A stretch of DNA of 64,000 nt from Microbacter sp049976245 (GTDB lineage Bacteria; Bacteroidota; Bacteroidia; Bacteroidales; Paludibacteraceae): the NCBI GenBank assembly GCA_049976245.1, contig JBMFIQ010000011.1, forward strand, positions 4,909-68,908. Direction: 5' to 3'. How positions within the stretch are numbered: position 1 is the stretch's first letter; the number at the start of each line of letters is the position of its first letter. Below, in pieces: positions 1 to 9,173 of the stretch. The notes under the pieces are model-generated. The model was not told the origin of the DNA. It searched no databases and saw only the letters and a list, made by a program, of their open reading frames with translations. Both the position numbers and the translations under genes were made by a program.

Positions 1-119
1 CAAACCATTGAATGAGATGGAGACAAATGCTACAGCTTCTCATAGCAATGGGAGCCATCAGCCTTCAACAAGCAGACTAAAAAAGATGACAGCAAACTGA
101 TTTTTGAAATTGATTTCCC

Positions 120-1364
120 ATGCACGAATTAAAGACGCCGGTGATCGGCCCTCAACAACTGTCCATCGATGCATACGATTACTTCCTGCCGGAGGAGCGC
201 ATTGCAAAATTTCCGCTTCCAAAACGAGATGAATCAAAACTGTTGATCTATCGTGACGGCAACATCGAGCAAACGGTTTTTCGCACGCTAAGCGATCATT
301 TGCCAGAGGGAACATTGTTGGTAAGAAACAATACACGCGTTGTTCAGGCGCGACTTTTCTTTTACAAAGAGAGCGGTGCAAAAATTGAATTGTTCTGTTT
401 AGAGCCTCATCAACCGGCAGATTATGCCCAAATGTTTCAACAAACAGGATCATGCGAATGGGTTGGACTGGTGGGAAATGCAAAAAAATGGAAGGATGGC
501 ATGCTACGACGCCCATTCAGAGCAAATGACAAAACATACGAGTTGAGAGCCTACCGTTTGGCAACAGAAGGAATGACCTCCGTTTTGCGCTTTGAATGGG
601 ACGCTCCCATCTCTTTTGCCGGATTGCTCGAGACAGCAGGTGAATTGCCGATACCGCCTTACCTGCATCGGGCAACAACGCCGTCGGATAAAATCAATTA
701 TCAAACCACGTATGCGCAGATTGAAGGCTCTGTGGCGGCTCCCACAGCAGGGCTTCACTTCACCCACGAGGTGTGGGACGATTTGCTTCGCAAAGGTATT
801 GATTGGGTTGATGTCACACTGCATGTCGGAGCCGGAACATTTCGCCCCGTAAAATCGGAACTCATGCAGAAGCATGAAATGCATTCCGAATCGTTTTACG
901 TTGATCGAACCACGCTTGAACGACTTGTTGAGCATGAAAAAACTGTTGTGGCCGTTGGAACCACTTCGGTACGCACACTCGAAAGTTTGTACTACATCGG
1001 TAAAACGTTGCTTCAAAATCCCAACGCCACGCATCTTCATGTTGATCAATGGATGCCTTATGAAGATGGGACCTTTCAACCCGATTTTCAGGAAACAATC
1101 CATGCCATCATAAACTATTTAGATCAACATCAACTCAATACCTTGCATGCGTCCACTCAACTGTTGATTGCGCCGGGCTATTCTTTTCATGCCGTGAACG
1201 GAATCATCACCAATTTTCATCAACCTCGCAGCACATTGTTGCTTTTAGTAGCAGCATTAACAGGCAATGACTGGAAAAAGATTTATGACTTTGCCATGCA
1301 GCATGATTTTCGGTTTCTCAGTTATGGCGACAGCTCCCTGCTTTGGGCACGTTCGTCAAAGTAA
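120..1364 (+). CDS. queA: S-adenosylmethionine:tRNA ribosyltransferase-isomerase QueA
   Basis: QueA transfers and isomerises the ribosyl moiety of S-adenosylmethionine onto preQ1 at the wobble base of GUN-anticodon tRNAs, giving epoxyqueuosine. The 414-residue product carries the family signature EGSVAAPTAGLHFT at residues 202-215, followed by LHVGAGTF near 235 and a C-terminal NFHQPRSTLLLLV segment. It is longer than the roughly 350-residue proteobacterial enzyme because of extra sequence around residues 95-150. The ATG start gives a normal N-terminus (residues 15-45 contain the DYFLPEERIAKFPLPKRD block). It leads a same-strand run with tldD 36 bp downstream. Other queuosine genes are not in the window. 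Confidence 0.97.
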   Translation: MHELKTPVIGPQQLSIDAYDYFLPEERIAKFPLPKRDESKLLIYRDGNIEQTVFRTLSDHLPEGTLLVRNNTRVVQARLFFYKESGAKIELFCLEPHQPADYAQMFQQTGSCEWVGLVGNAKKWKDGMLRRPFRANDKTYELRAYRLATEGMTSVLRFEWDAPISFAGLLETAGELPIPPYLHRATTPSDKINYQTTYAQIEGSVAAPTAGLHFTHEVWDDLLRKGIDWVDVTLHVGAGTFRPVKSELMQKHEMHSESFYVDRTTLERLVEHEKTVVAVGTTSVRTLESLYYIGKTLLQNPNATHLHVDQWMPYEDGTFQPDFQETIHAIINYLDQHQLNTLHASTQLLIAPGYSFHAVNGIITNFHQPRSTLLLLVAALTGNDWKKIYDFAMQHDFRFLSYGDSSLLWARSSK

Positions 1365-1400
1365 GAAGCCATTTTAGGAACGTTTCAAACTACCATTTTT

Positions 1401-2909
1401 ATGAATCAACATCTTAACATTTCATCCGACACAAGGACGACCTCGACCATACAAGATATCATGGCCCGATTCGGCGTATCGCGCGAAGACTTGACCAAGG
1501 TATTGCAAACCGCCATGTCAACGGGAGGTGATTTTGCCGATCTCTTTTTTGAACACACGTTTGATTCCAAGTTGAGTCTGCGAGACGGCGAGGTCAATGC
1601 CGTTGGGGCCAACATTGATTTTGGCATGGGTGTTCGTGTGGTGAATGGCGATCAGACCGGTTATGCCTACACGGAAAACATCACATTGGAAGAAATGATG
1701 AAAGCCGCCAAGACAGCTTCGCGCATTGCCGTCGGAACGGGAAGTGACCTCCATTTTGCTTTTCAGGCATCACCTCGCCGCGGTTCGTTCTATCCGCTTT
1801 TACATGCTTGGGAAAAAGCCGGCGTTGACATGAAACAACCCTTTTTACAACGGTTGAACGAACGCATTTTCTCACTCAGTGAACATGTATCGAAGGTATT
1901 AATATCTCAAACCAACACCATGTCGTACGTTCTATATGCCAATTCGGACGGCGTACTTTCTTTTGATGAGCGCCCGATGGGGACTTTGTCCGTCACCTGC
2001 ATCATGGAACGCAACGGACAAGTGGAAAACGGACGGGCGGCCAGGGCATTTCGCATGGGAAGTGAATTTTTGACCAACGACTTAATAGAGACTTTGGCGC
2101 AGGAAGTGGTCGCACAAACGCTCTTTCTTTTTGATGCCGTCACGCCCAAAGGAGGCGAAATGCCGGTGGTGATGGCTGCCGGCGGTTCAGGTATTTTGCT
2201 TCACGAAGCCATCGGGCATGCTTTCGAAGCTGACTTTAATCGTAAACAAATTTCCATTTTTTCGGACAAATTAGGTCAAAAAATCTGTGACACATCCATC
2301 TCCGTAGTTGATGACGGCACGATTCCTTACAATCGAGGCGCTGTGAACATGGACGACGAAGGCATTGAGGGACAAAAAACCTATTTAGTGAAAGACGGCA
2401 TTCTGACCAATTATCTCCACGATCGGATCAGCGCTCGTCATTACGGCGTCATGCCTACCGGCAACGGACGACGCCAATCTTTCCGGTTTGCACCCATTCC
2501 CCGCATGCGTGCCACCTACATGGAAAACGGGCAAGCCAAGGAAGAAGATCTCATTGCATCCGTATCGAAAGGCATTTATGTTGATTCATTTACTAACGGC
2601 CAAGTTCAAATAGGTGCGGGCGATTTTACCTTCTTCGTCAAGAAAGGCTATCTCATTGAAAACGGCAAATTAACGCAACCCGTCAAAGACATCAACATCA
2701 TTGGGAACGGTCCAAAAGCCTTGGCCGACATTCAACTGGTAGCGGGCAATTATCAAATGGACAACGGCACATGGACCTGTGGCAAAGATGGCCAATCGTG
2801 TCCCGTGACCTGTGGTATGCCGTCGGTGTTGGTATCAAAACTCACCGTTGGCGGTTCGGGCGACTTCTTATTGTCAACCACTTTTTTTCTAAAGCACTAT
2901 TTGATTTAA
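1401..2909 (+). CDS. tldD: Metalloprotease TldD
   Basis: This is the catalytic subunit of the heterodimeric TldD/TldE zinc protease, which degrades unfolded or leader peptides inside its cavity. The 502-residue product has the diagnostic metal motif HEAIGHAFEAD, with H268, E269 and H273, inside the block GGSGILLHEAIGH. The N-terminal beta-rich half (residues 40-110) and the C-terminal glycine-rich half (around 330-470) match the family layout. The partner pmbA follows 37 bp later on the same strand, so the two subunits are expected to be made together. No RiPP precursor or modification gene lies nearby, so the role is probably general housekeeping proteolysis. Confidence 0.96.
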   Translation: MNQHLNISSDTRTTSTIQDIMARFGVSREDLTKVLQTAMSTGGDFADLFFEHTFDSKLSLRDGEVNAVGANIDFGMGVRVVNGDQTGYAYTENITLEEMMKAAKTASRIAVGTGSDLHFAFQASPRRGSFYPLLHAWEKAGVDMKQPFLQRLNERIFSLSEHVSKVLISQTNTMSYVLYANSDGVLSFDERPMGTLSVTCIMERNGQVENGRAARAFRMGSEFLTNDLIETLAQEVVAQTLFLFDAVTPKGGEMPVVMAAGGSGILLHEAIGHAFEADFNRKQISIFSDKLGQKICDTSISVVDDGTIPYNRGAVNMDDEGIEGQKTYLVKDGILTNYLHDRISARHYGVMPTGNGRRQSFRFAPIPRMRATYMENGQAKEEDLIASVSKGIYVDSFTNGQVQIGAGDFTFFVKKGYLIENGKLTQPVKDINIIGNGPKALADIQLVAGNYQMDNGTWTCGKDGQSCPVTCGMPSVLVSKLTVGGSGDFLLSTTFFLKHYLI

Positions 2910-2946
2910 CGGCAAACATGTTTTCGTTTACAAAATCACCATCATC

Positions 2947-4266
2947 ATGATCACTTCAAAGCATAAAGAGTTGGCCTTATGGGCAAAAGATTTCCTTCTC
3001 AAGAATAAGGTGCAGGCATGTCGCATCGGGATCTATTCGGGCACCGACCGCACTTTTGAAATTCGCGACAATCACATTGAACACCTTCAACAGGCAGAAG
3101 AAAATCAATTGATTGCTTATCTTTTCGTGGAAGGACGCTATGGTTCCTTTTCGACCAATCGGTTAGAACATGACGAGTTGGAAACATTTTTTCGTCAATC
3201 CATTGCATCCACACGTTTGTTAGCCGTAGATGAAGCACGCCAATTGCCCGATCCGACACGTTGCTTTCACGGCAACGATCAATTCTTGTCGTTGTACGAT
3301 CCGCAGTTGTCCATCATGGATGCTGACGAAAAACTGCAATTGGCCTTTGCGGCAGCCCATGAAGTGGATCGAACGGATCCGCGCATCATCTCGGTAGCTT
3401 CTTCCTACGGTGACAACGAAATTTTTACCTATTTAGTGGACAGCAACGGACTGGAAGCCGAAAGTGCATCGTCCTCTTGCGGCTTGTCAGTGAGCGTTTC
3501 CGTAAAAGGGGAAGGCGATGCACGCCCTGAATCCTATTGGTATGATCAGTCGGTTGATTGGGAATCGTTGTCAAAAACAGGCATTGGCACCAAAGCCCTT
3601 CAGCGCACCTTAATGAAAATTGGTCAGCGCAAAATTCAATCGGGGGTTTACAGCACGGTCATTGATGCTCCCGAAGTCCGCACCCTTTTGTCGCCCCTTC
3701 TTAATGCCATGTATGGGGCTTCGATTCAACAAAACAACTCTTTTTTGAAAGATAAAATCGGTCAACAGGTAGCATCCGAATGCTTTACGCTGACGGATGA
3801 CCCCATCATTCCGAAAACCATTGGCGCACGCTGTTTCGATGGGGAAGGCATGGCACTTCGACCCATGACTCTTTTCTCGAACGGCATCCTGCAACATTAT
3901 TACATTGACACGTATCATGCCCACAAACTTCATGTGGAACCCACCACCGGATCGCCGTCAGTGTTACGATTTGCTTTGGGCAATGTCAATTTGGAAGGAC
4001 TGCTCCGACAAATGGATCGGGGCATTTACATCACAGGATTCAACGGGGGCAACTGCAACAGTTCAACAGGCAATTTCTCCTACGGCATTGAAGGATTCTG
4101 GGTTGAAAATGGCGTCATTCAATATCCAATCAGCGAAATGAACATTACCGGAAATCTTCTGACCCTTTGGAGCCGTCTGCTTGCAGTGGGCAACGATCCT
4201 TTCATGGCATCAGGATGGCAAACCCCCACCCTTTTGTTCGAAGGAGCCGATTTCAGCGGATTATGA
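2947..4266 (+). CDS. pmbA: TldE/PmbA, partner subunit of the TldD protease
   Basis: This 439-residue protein is the TldD paralogue that completes the heterodimer. It shares the overall fold but lacks the HExxxH zinc motif, as known for TldE/PmbA. Visible family features are the early IRDNHIEHLQQAEE region near residues 38-51, the PTTGSPSVLRF segment and the glycine- and asparagine-rich GFNGGNCNSSTGNFSYGIEG stretch around residues 363-382. The ATG at 2947 follows tldD closely. A promoter and a palindrome for the next gene begin about 150 bp after the stop, so pmbA probably ends this operon. Confidence 0.95.
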   Translation: MITSKHKELALWAKDFLLKNKVQACRIGIYSGTDRTFEIRDNHIEHLQQAEENQLIAYLFVEGRYGSFSTNRLEHDELETFFRQSIASTRLLAVDEARQLPDPTRCFHGNDQFLSLYDPQLSIMDADEKLQLAFAAAHEVDRTDPRIISVASSYGDNEIFTYLVDSNGLEAESASSSCGLSVSVSVKGEGDARPESYWYDQSVDWESLSKTGIGTKALQRTLMKIGQRKIQSGVYSTVIDAPEVRTLLSPLLNAMYGASIQQNNSFLKDKIGQQVASECFTLTDDPIIPKTIGARCFDGEGMALRPMTLFSNGILQHYYIDTYHAHKLHVEPTTGSPSVLRFALGNVNLEGLLRQMDRGIYITGFNGGNCNSSTGNFSYGIEGFWVENGVIQYPISEMNITGNLLTLWSRLLAVGNDPFMASGWQTPTLLFEGADFSGL

Positions 4267-4417
4267 TCCATCAGACCGTTTCGGGGATGATTTGAAGTCA
4301 TCAACCACTTTATTACGCAAGGGGAAAAGCGGAATGACACCAAAGCTAAATCGTTAAACAACATTTAATTTACCGTCTGTTTCGTTCGAACAAGATTCAA
4401 TTGTCAATGAAAAGATG

Positions 4418-4425
4418 TAATTTTG
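4418..4425 (+). promoter_or_regulatory. Putative Bacteroidota -7 promoter element for the sigma-54 activator gene
   Basis: TAATTTTG matches the Bacteroidota -7 consensus TAnnTTTG and lies about 80 bp before the ATG at 4507. No clear TTTG box is seen at the -33 position, so this is a moderate call. Confidence 0.4.
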
Positions 4426-4443
4426 TCATCATTTTATGACAAA
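4422..4443. promoter_or_regulatory. Perfect 8-bp palindrome, possible operator
   Basis: TTTGTCAT and ATGACAAA form a perfect inverted repeat around a 6-nt spacer. It overlaps the end of the putative -7 element and the expected transcription start, which is where a repressor or autoregulatory site would sit. The binding protein is unknown; chance occurrence in AT-rich DNA is possible. Confidence 0.35.
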
Positions 4444-4506
4444 TTGGAGCAATTATCTGCTTCAACAAGAATGAATGGCAGAAAGCAATGAAAGGAGATG
4501 TTCAAT

Positions 4507-5778
4507 ATGCAATCATCGGAATTACAATCAGTAAAACAACGTTTTGGCATCATCGGCAATTCGCCTTTGCTCAATCGGGCCATTGACATTGCAGTACAAG
4601 TTTCGGCCACCGACTTATCGGTCCTGATTACAGGAGAAAGCGGAGTTGGCAAGGAAAATTTTCCTCAAATTATACATCAGTTTAGCCATCGCAAACATGG
4701 CCCATACATTGCAGTGAATTGCGGCGCCATTCCTGAAGGAACCATTGATTCAGAACTCTTTGGACATGAAAAAGGATCATTTACGGGAGCCTTAGGCGAT
4801 CGGAAAGGCTATTTTGAAGTAGCCGACGGCGGCACCATTTTTTTGGACGAAGTAGGCGAATTGCCACACTCCACTCAAGTACGCCTGTTGCGGGTTTTGG
4901 AGGCCGGCGAATTTATGAAAGTCGGCTCATCCAAAGTATTGAAAACCAATGTTCGCGTGGTAGCAGCCACCAACCTCAACATGCAGGAAGCTACCAGACA
5001 AGGCAAATTTCGTGAAGACTTGTATTACCGTTTGAACACCGTGCCCATTTACATTCCACCGCTGCGTGAACGCAAAGAAGACATTGTGTTGTTGTTTCGA
5101 AAGTTTGCCATAGATTTTGCGGAAAAATACAGAATGCCGGCCATCCGCCTAACGGAAGATGCACAACAACTCTTGGTCAACTACTATTGGCGCGGAAACG
5201 TTCGTCAATTGAAAAACATTACGGAACAAATTTCGGTGATCGAACAAAACCGTGAAATCACAGCCGAAACACTCAAAAATTATCTTCCCGACAACGAAAT
5301 CGAAAAACTTCCTTCCCTGTTGGGACACGCCAATAACGATCAACGTATGTTTGCCAACGAACGCGAAATTCTTTATCAAGTGCTTTTTGACATGCGCAAG
5401 GACATGAACGATCTGAAAGCGCTGGTACATGAACTGATGCAGGAAAAATCGATGAATGTATCTTCCATTGTTGGAATGGAGGATTTGCAGGTGATTCATT
5501 CAAAAAATGTTGCGGCCAACAAACCACTGAGCGATCCATACGTCGGCACCAATCTACTTGAACCACTGCCGTCACAAAAACCCACCATGAACTTGAAAAA
5601 AAACAGCGATGTACAGGACTATGTGGAAGAGCCAATGTCGTTGCAAGTCGTTGAAAAAGAGATGATCAAAAAAGCGTTGGAACGCAATCAGGGGAAACGC
5701 AAACTGGCCGCAAAAGAGTTGGGCATTTCAGAACGCACGTTGTATCGAAAAATCAGCGAATACGGGCTCGAACAATAA
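4507..5778 (+). CDS. Sigma-54-dependent Fis-family transcriptional activator without receiver domain
   Basis: This is an enhancer-binding ATPase that remodels RNA polymerase containing sigma-54. The 423-residue protein begins almost directly with the AAA+ domain: Walker A GESGVGKE near residues 43-50, the sigma-54 contact loop as GSFTGA (usual form GAFTGA) near 90-95, Walker B GGTIFLDE near 108-115 and the R-finger region REDLYYRLN. A Fis-type HTH (AAKELGISERTLYRKI) closes the protein. There is no phospho-receiver, GAF or PAS domain. An upstream in-frame ATG exists at 4498, but an unusually good Shine-Dalgarno sequence AAAGGAG at 4491-4497 sits directly before it and 9 nt before the ATG at 4507, so 4507 is preferred. 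A linker between the AAA+ domain and the HTH (about 285-370) is predicted helical or disordered and may mediate control. No rpoN gene is in view. Confidence 0.93.
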   Translation: MQSSELQSVKQRFGIIGNSPLLNRAIDIAVQVSATDLSVLITGESGVGKENFPQIIHQFSHRKHGPYIAVNCGAIPEGTIDSELFGHEKGSFTGALGDRKGYFEVADGGTIFLDEVGELPHSTQVRLLRVLEAGEFMKVGSSKVLKTNVRVVAATNLNMQEATRQGKFREDLYYRLNTVPIYIPPLRERKEDIVLLFRKFAIDFAEKYRMPAIRLTEDAQQLLVNYYWRGNVRQLKNITEQISVIEQNREITAETLKNYLPDNEIEKLPSLLGHANNDQRMFANEREILYQVLFDMRKDMNDLKALVHELMQEKSMNVSSIVGMEDLQVIHSKNVAANKPLSDPYVGTNLLEPLPSQKPTMNLKKNSDVQDYVEEPMSLQVVEKEMIKKALERNQGKRKLAAKELGISERTLYRKISEYGLEQ

Positions 5779-6056
5779 AAAGAAAAAGGAATAGGGGAAC
5801 AAAACCTGAAAAAGGATTATCCATGACGCCTTCATGCCATTGTTGCAAAGAAAAAAAACATCGATGAAAGAGAGGGAAGCATCATTCAAATTTTAGATGC
5901 TTGTTAATGAACTTTTTTTTGAAATGGTTTTGTCGGCACATAGCCAAAAAAGAGCAATCAGTAAAATGCACTCACCTCATTATCAAGATTTAAAAAGAAA
6001 ACAGGAAATGCAGTCTGAACAAAGGAATGCCTTGATGTTGAAATAACCCATTGAAT

Positions 6057-6650
6057 ATGAATCATAAGCAAATAAAAACCGTAGCAGTTTATTGTGCCTC
6101 AAGCAGCAAGGCACTTCCGATTTATTATGAAGCAGCAGCCAGCGTAGGAGAACATTTTGCGGCAGCCGGACTTCAGGTGGTTTTTGGAGGCGGCAAAGAC
6201 GGATTGATGGGCGCCATGGCCAATCGTTTGTTGGAAAAAGGAGGAAAAGCTACCGGCGTGATGCCTCGATTCATGTGCGACGAAGGATGGCAACATCACG
6301 GTTTGACGGAATTAAAAATTGTGGAAACCATGCACCAACGAAAAGCCTTCATGGCCGAAATGGCCGATGCCGTATTAGCCATGCCCGGAGGGATTGGCAC
6401 ATTCGACGAACTCTTTGAGATCATTACCTGGAAACAACTGGGATTATTTCCCAAGCCGATTGTGATATTAAACACCAACAACTATTTTCAATATTTCCTG
6501 CAACTGATGGAACACGCTGAAAAAGAAAAATTTATACGCAACGAACATCATCAGATCTGGGAGCTTGTGGATCAGCCGGAACAAGTAGTCACTGCCCTTG
6601 AAAATGCTTTCCCATGGCCTGACGATGCACGTCGATTTGCAGCAGTTTAA
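6057..6650 (+). CDS. LOG family protein (nucleoside 5'-monophosphate phosphoribohydrolase type)
   Basis: The LOG/YvdD family cleaves the N-glycosidic bond of nucleoside or cytokinin-riboside monophosphates. The 197-residue product has the two family motifs: FGGGKDGLMGAMA near residues 43-55 and PGGIGTFDELFE at 110-121, which holds the catalytic glutamate and phosphate-binding glycines. A TTG at 6051 is in frame, but the ATG at 6057 gives a standard N-terminus and is preferred. The gene starts a short run with the DUF4271-like gene 12 bp downstream and hemD after that. The physiological substrate cannot be read from the sequence. Confidence 0.93.
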   Translation: MNHKQIKTVAVYCASSSKALPIYYEAAASVGEHFAAAGLQVVFGGGKDGLMGAMANRLLEKGGKATGVMPRFMCDEGWQHHGLTELKIVETMHQRKAFMAEMADAVLAMPGGIGTFDELFEIITWKQLGLFPKPIVILNTNNYFQYFLQLMEHAEKEKFIRNEHHQIWELVDQPEQVVTALENAFPWPDDARRFAAV

Positions 6651-6662
6651 CAATTTCTGGCT

Positions 6663-7502
6663 ATGAGTGATTCCGTCTCGGTGGAAGCGATCCCTTTTTT
6701 ATTGCCTCAAAAAATTTCTCCCATTGACACACTGTGGGGAAAATACGGGACGAATATTTACTTGAGGAGTCAGGCGTTGCGTCCGGCCATTGTTGTGCCG
6801 TCGGGCAAAGAAGGAAAACCCGTTCAATCGGGTTTGTTTTCTTACGACGTGTCAACAGGTATTTTTTTACTGATCACATTGATATACAGTTATCTAATTC
6901 CAAGAGCAGGCCATTTGCTGAAAAAAGAATTTCGAGTCATCTTTCAAAAGAGACAAACCACGACTTCTTCGCTGTTTGATGAAGATTTGGGAGCAGTCGA
7001 ATTTCGATATCGGCTGTTGATCGCACTGCTCGGCATCTTGGGACTGACCATTTTCAGCTTCCACTATGCAGATCAGCTTTTTTCCATGAAAGAGATTTTA
7101 CCGGAATTCCTTTTATTAGGGGGACTTTTGGCAAGCATTCTGTTGTTTATTTTGTTGAAATGGCTGCTTTACCAAATGTTGGAATACGTTTTTTTCTTTC
7201 ACGATCAACGCGCCGTTCAATTCAGAAAAGCATATTTCTCCATTTTACTTGGCGCGGGATGGATGATGTTTCCTTTGATTGTGGCACAAAGTTTTATATC
7301 GGACTATGCGGCGTACTATTTCAATGAACTGGTCATCGGCATCGGCATCTTTGCCCTCTTATTGATTTTACACAAAATCATTCAACTTTTTTGGAAATGG
7401 GACGATTCAATTTTCTATATTTTGTTGTACCTTTGCACACTTGAAATATTGCCTGTTTTGGCAGCCTTTCAAGCAATCAAAGAACTGAGTATATTATTAT
7501 AA
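6663..7502 (+). CDS. DUF4271-type polytopic inner-membrane protein
   Basis: This 279-residue protein has about six hydrophobic helices (near residues 70-85, 116-135, 146-170, 194-215, 222-245 and 250-275) after a soluble N-terminal segment. It matches the Bacteroidota-specific DUF4271 family in length, layout and position directly upstream of hemD. No catalytic motif is visible. It begins 12 bp after the LOG gene and ends 16 bp before hemD, so the three are probably co-transcribed. The function is not known. A role linked to heme synthesis or heme-dependent respiration is only a guess from the neighbourhood. Confidence 0.85.
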   Translation: MSDSVSVEAIPFLLPQKISPIDTLWGKYGTNIYLRSQALRPAIVVPSGKEGKPVQSGLFSYDVSTGIFLLITLIYSYLIPRAGHLLKKEFRVIFQKRQTTTSSLFDEDLGAVEFRYRLLIALLGILGLTIFSFHYADQLFSMKEILPEFLLLGGLLASILLFILLKWLLYQMLEYVFFFHDQRAVQFRKAYFSILLGAGWMMFPLIVAQSFISDYAAYYFNELVIGIGIFALLLILHKIIQLFWKWDDSIFYILLYLCTLEILPVLAAFQAIKELSILL

Positions 7503-7518
7503 ATTAAAGGATTAGATT

Positions 7519-8277
7519 TTGAAGGTAAAAAAAATTTTGATATCCCAGCCTGCGCCTGAATCGCCAAAATCACCTTATTTTGATTTAAGTGAAAAGTATG
7601 GTGTTAAAATCGATTTCCATCCTTTCATCAAGGTAGAACCTGTCAGTGCGAAAGAATTCAGGAAACAGAAAGTGTCCATTTTGGATCACACAGCAGTTGT
7701 ATTCACTTCAAAAACAGGGATTGATCATTTCTTTCGCCTCTGCAAGGAAATGCGCATTTCCATACCGGAAACCATGAAATATTTCTGTATTTCAGAGTCT
7801 GTTGCTTTGTACTTACAGAAATACATTCAATATCGGAAACGCAAGGTGTTTTATGGAACTACGGGCAAATTGCCTGATCTTTTTGCCGTGATTTCAAAAC
7901 ATCTTGATGAGAATTTTTTGGTTGTTTTATCCGATGTTCACAATGAAGAGATTTTATTTTTGTTGGAACAACACAAAGTCAAATATGATGTAGGGATCAT
8001 GTACAGAACGGTAAGCAACGAATTTGGGAAAGATGAAGCATTTGATTATGATGCGTTAATTTTTTTCAGTCCGCAAGGGGTAGCATCATTGTTGAAGAAT
8101 TTTCCTCAATTTGAACAAGGTGAAACTTACATCGGTTGTTTGGGGACATCAACCGCCAATGCCATTCGCGAAGCCGGTCTTAGGCTCGACATTGAAGCAC
8201 CGCGTCCCGATGCCCCTTCCATCACCGCTGCGTTGGATATTTTTCTGAAAGAAAATCATAAAAATCACAAGAAATGA
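7519..8277 (+). CDS. hemD: Uroporphyrinogen-III synthase HemD (TTG start)
   Basis: HemD closes and inverts ring D of hydroxymethylbilane to give uroporphyrinogen III, the common tetrapyrrole precursor. The 252-residue product starts MKVKKILISQPAPESPKSPY, the conserved N-terminus of Bacteroidota HemD. This start uses TTG, and no ATG precedes the conserved region in frame, so the TTG is accepted. The fold halves alternate around residues 40-175, with FTSKTGIDHFF and FFSPQGVASLL as the two matching motifs. A strong terminator follows 22 bp after the stop. Sequence conservation in HemD is naturally low, so the call leans on the overall pattern and the DUF4271 neighbour. Confidence 0.92.
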   Translation: MKVKKILISQPAPESPKSPYFDLSEKYGVKIDFHPFIKVEPVSAKEFRKQKVSILDHTAVVFTSKTGIDHFFRLCKEMRISIPETMKYFCISESVALYLQKYIQYRKRKVFYGTTGKLPDLFAVISKHLDENFLVVLSDVHNEEILFLLEQHKVKYDVGIMYRTVSNEFGKDEAFDYDALIFFSPQGVASLLKNFPQFEQGETYIGCLGTSTANAIREAGLRLDIEAPRPDAPSITAALDIFLKENHKNHKK

Positions 8278-8298
8278 CCGCCTGACAACGGATCACCA

Positions 8299-8333
8299 AG
8301 AGAGCCTTCACATCAAAAGGCTCTCTTTTTTTT
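8299..8333 (+). terminator. Rho-independent terminator of hemD
   Basis: A perfect 10-bp stem (AGAGAGCCTT / AAGGCTCTCT, 8-nt loop) is followed by seven or more T residues. It lies between convergent hemD and mazG and has the T-tract only on the + strand. Confidence 0.93.
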
Positions 8334-8335
8334 GG

Positions 8336-9124
8336 TTAAAGCCCTTTGGCTTTTGCCTCATCCCAAATAGCATTCATTTCTTGCAGACTCATCTTTTTTA
8401 AATCGATGCCCTGACGGATCGTTTTTTCTTCGAGATAGTTGAACCGTTGCATGAATTTTGTGTTGGTAAATTCCAAAGCATCATCGGGATTCAGATCGTA
8501 CAAGCGGGCTGCATTGATCACACTGAATAAGAAATCACCCAATTCTTCACGGCTTTTTTGTTGATCACCCCGCGACAACTCTTCTTTCAATTCGTTGAGT
8601 TCTTCGGTCACTTTATCCCACACATCCTCGCGTTTTTCCCAGTCGAAACCCACGCCGCGGGCTTTATCTTGCAATCGGTAAGCTTTAATCAATGAAGGCA
8701 TTGCTTTGGGGATGCCTCCAAGCACGGTTCGGTTACCGTCTTTCTCCTTCAATTTGAGTTTTTCCCAATTTTCTTTAACATCCATAGCCGTGTTGGCTTC
8801 AGTATTGCCAAAAATGTGAGGATGGCGATAAATCAATTTCTCGTTGAGTCCGTCAATGACTTGATCCAACGTAAAGATCTCTTGCTCGCTGCCTAATTTG
8901 GCATAAAAAACAATGTGCAGCAACAAATCGCCAATCTCTTTTTTTAATTCATTTGTCCGATGGTTGGCAATGGCATCAGCCAATTCATAGGTCTCTTCAA
9001 TGGTAAGCGTTCGAAGACTTTCAAAGGTCTGCTCTTTATCCCATGGACATTTTTCGCGCAATTCATCCATGATGTAGAGCAATCTTTCAAAAGCTTTCAA
9101 AGCAGCAGGAATGTCTGTATGCAT
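8336..9124 (-). CDS. mazG: Nucleoside triphosphate pyrophosphohydrolase MazG
   Basis: MazG hydrolyses NTPs and dNTPs to monophosphates and pyrophosphate, cleaning the pool of abnormal nucleotides. The 262-residue product has the duplicated all-alpha NTP-PPase layout. The N-terminal half carries EETYE at 43-47 and EIGDLLLH near 63-70; the C-terminal half repeats EELNELKEEL and EELGDFLFS. The start chosen is the ATG at 9124 (MHTDIPAALK). A longer in-frame start at 9208 would add residues encoded inside the mntP 3' end and unlike any MazG. The gene sits 49 bp downstream of mntP on the same strand. Confidence 0.95.
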   Translation of the reverse strand: MHTDIPAALKAFERLLYIMDELREKCPWDKEQTFESLRTLTIEETYELADAIANHRTNELKKEIGDLLLHIVFYAKLGSEQEIFTLDQVIDGLNEKLIYRHPHIFGNTEANTAMDVKENWEKLKLKEKDGNRTVLGGIPKAMPSLIKAYRLQDKARGVGFDWEKREDVWDKVTEELNELKEELSRGDQQKSREELGDFLFSVINAARLYDLNPDDALEFTNTKFMQRFNYLEEKTIRQGIDLKKMSLQEMNAIWDEAKAKGL

Positions 9125-9173
9125 CGTTTTTTTTATTTTATAAATACTATCAATTCCATTAGTTATATCTATC

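Noticed and set aside
2..100. Open frame of 32 codons at the left edge (KPLNEMETNATAS...), possible tail of an upstream gene
   Set aside because: It is short, low in complexity and matches no family I know. A gene such as truB could end here, but nothing in the residues supports it.
5779..6056. Short cysteine-rich ORF (MTPSCHCCKEKKHR-like) at about 5823
   Set aside because: Thirteen or so codons with no conserved context; probably chance in a gap that otherwise looks empty.
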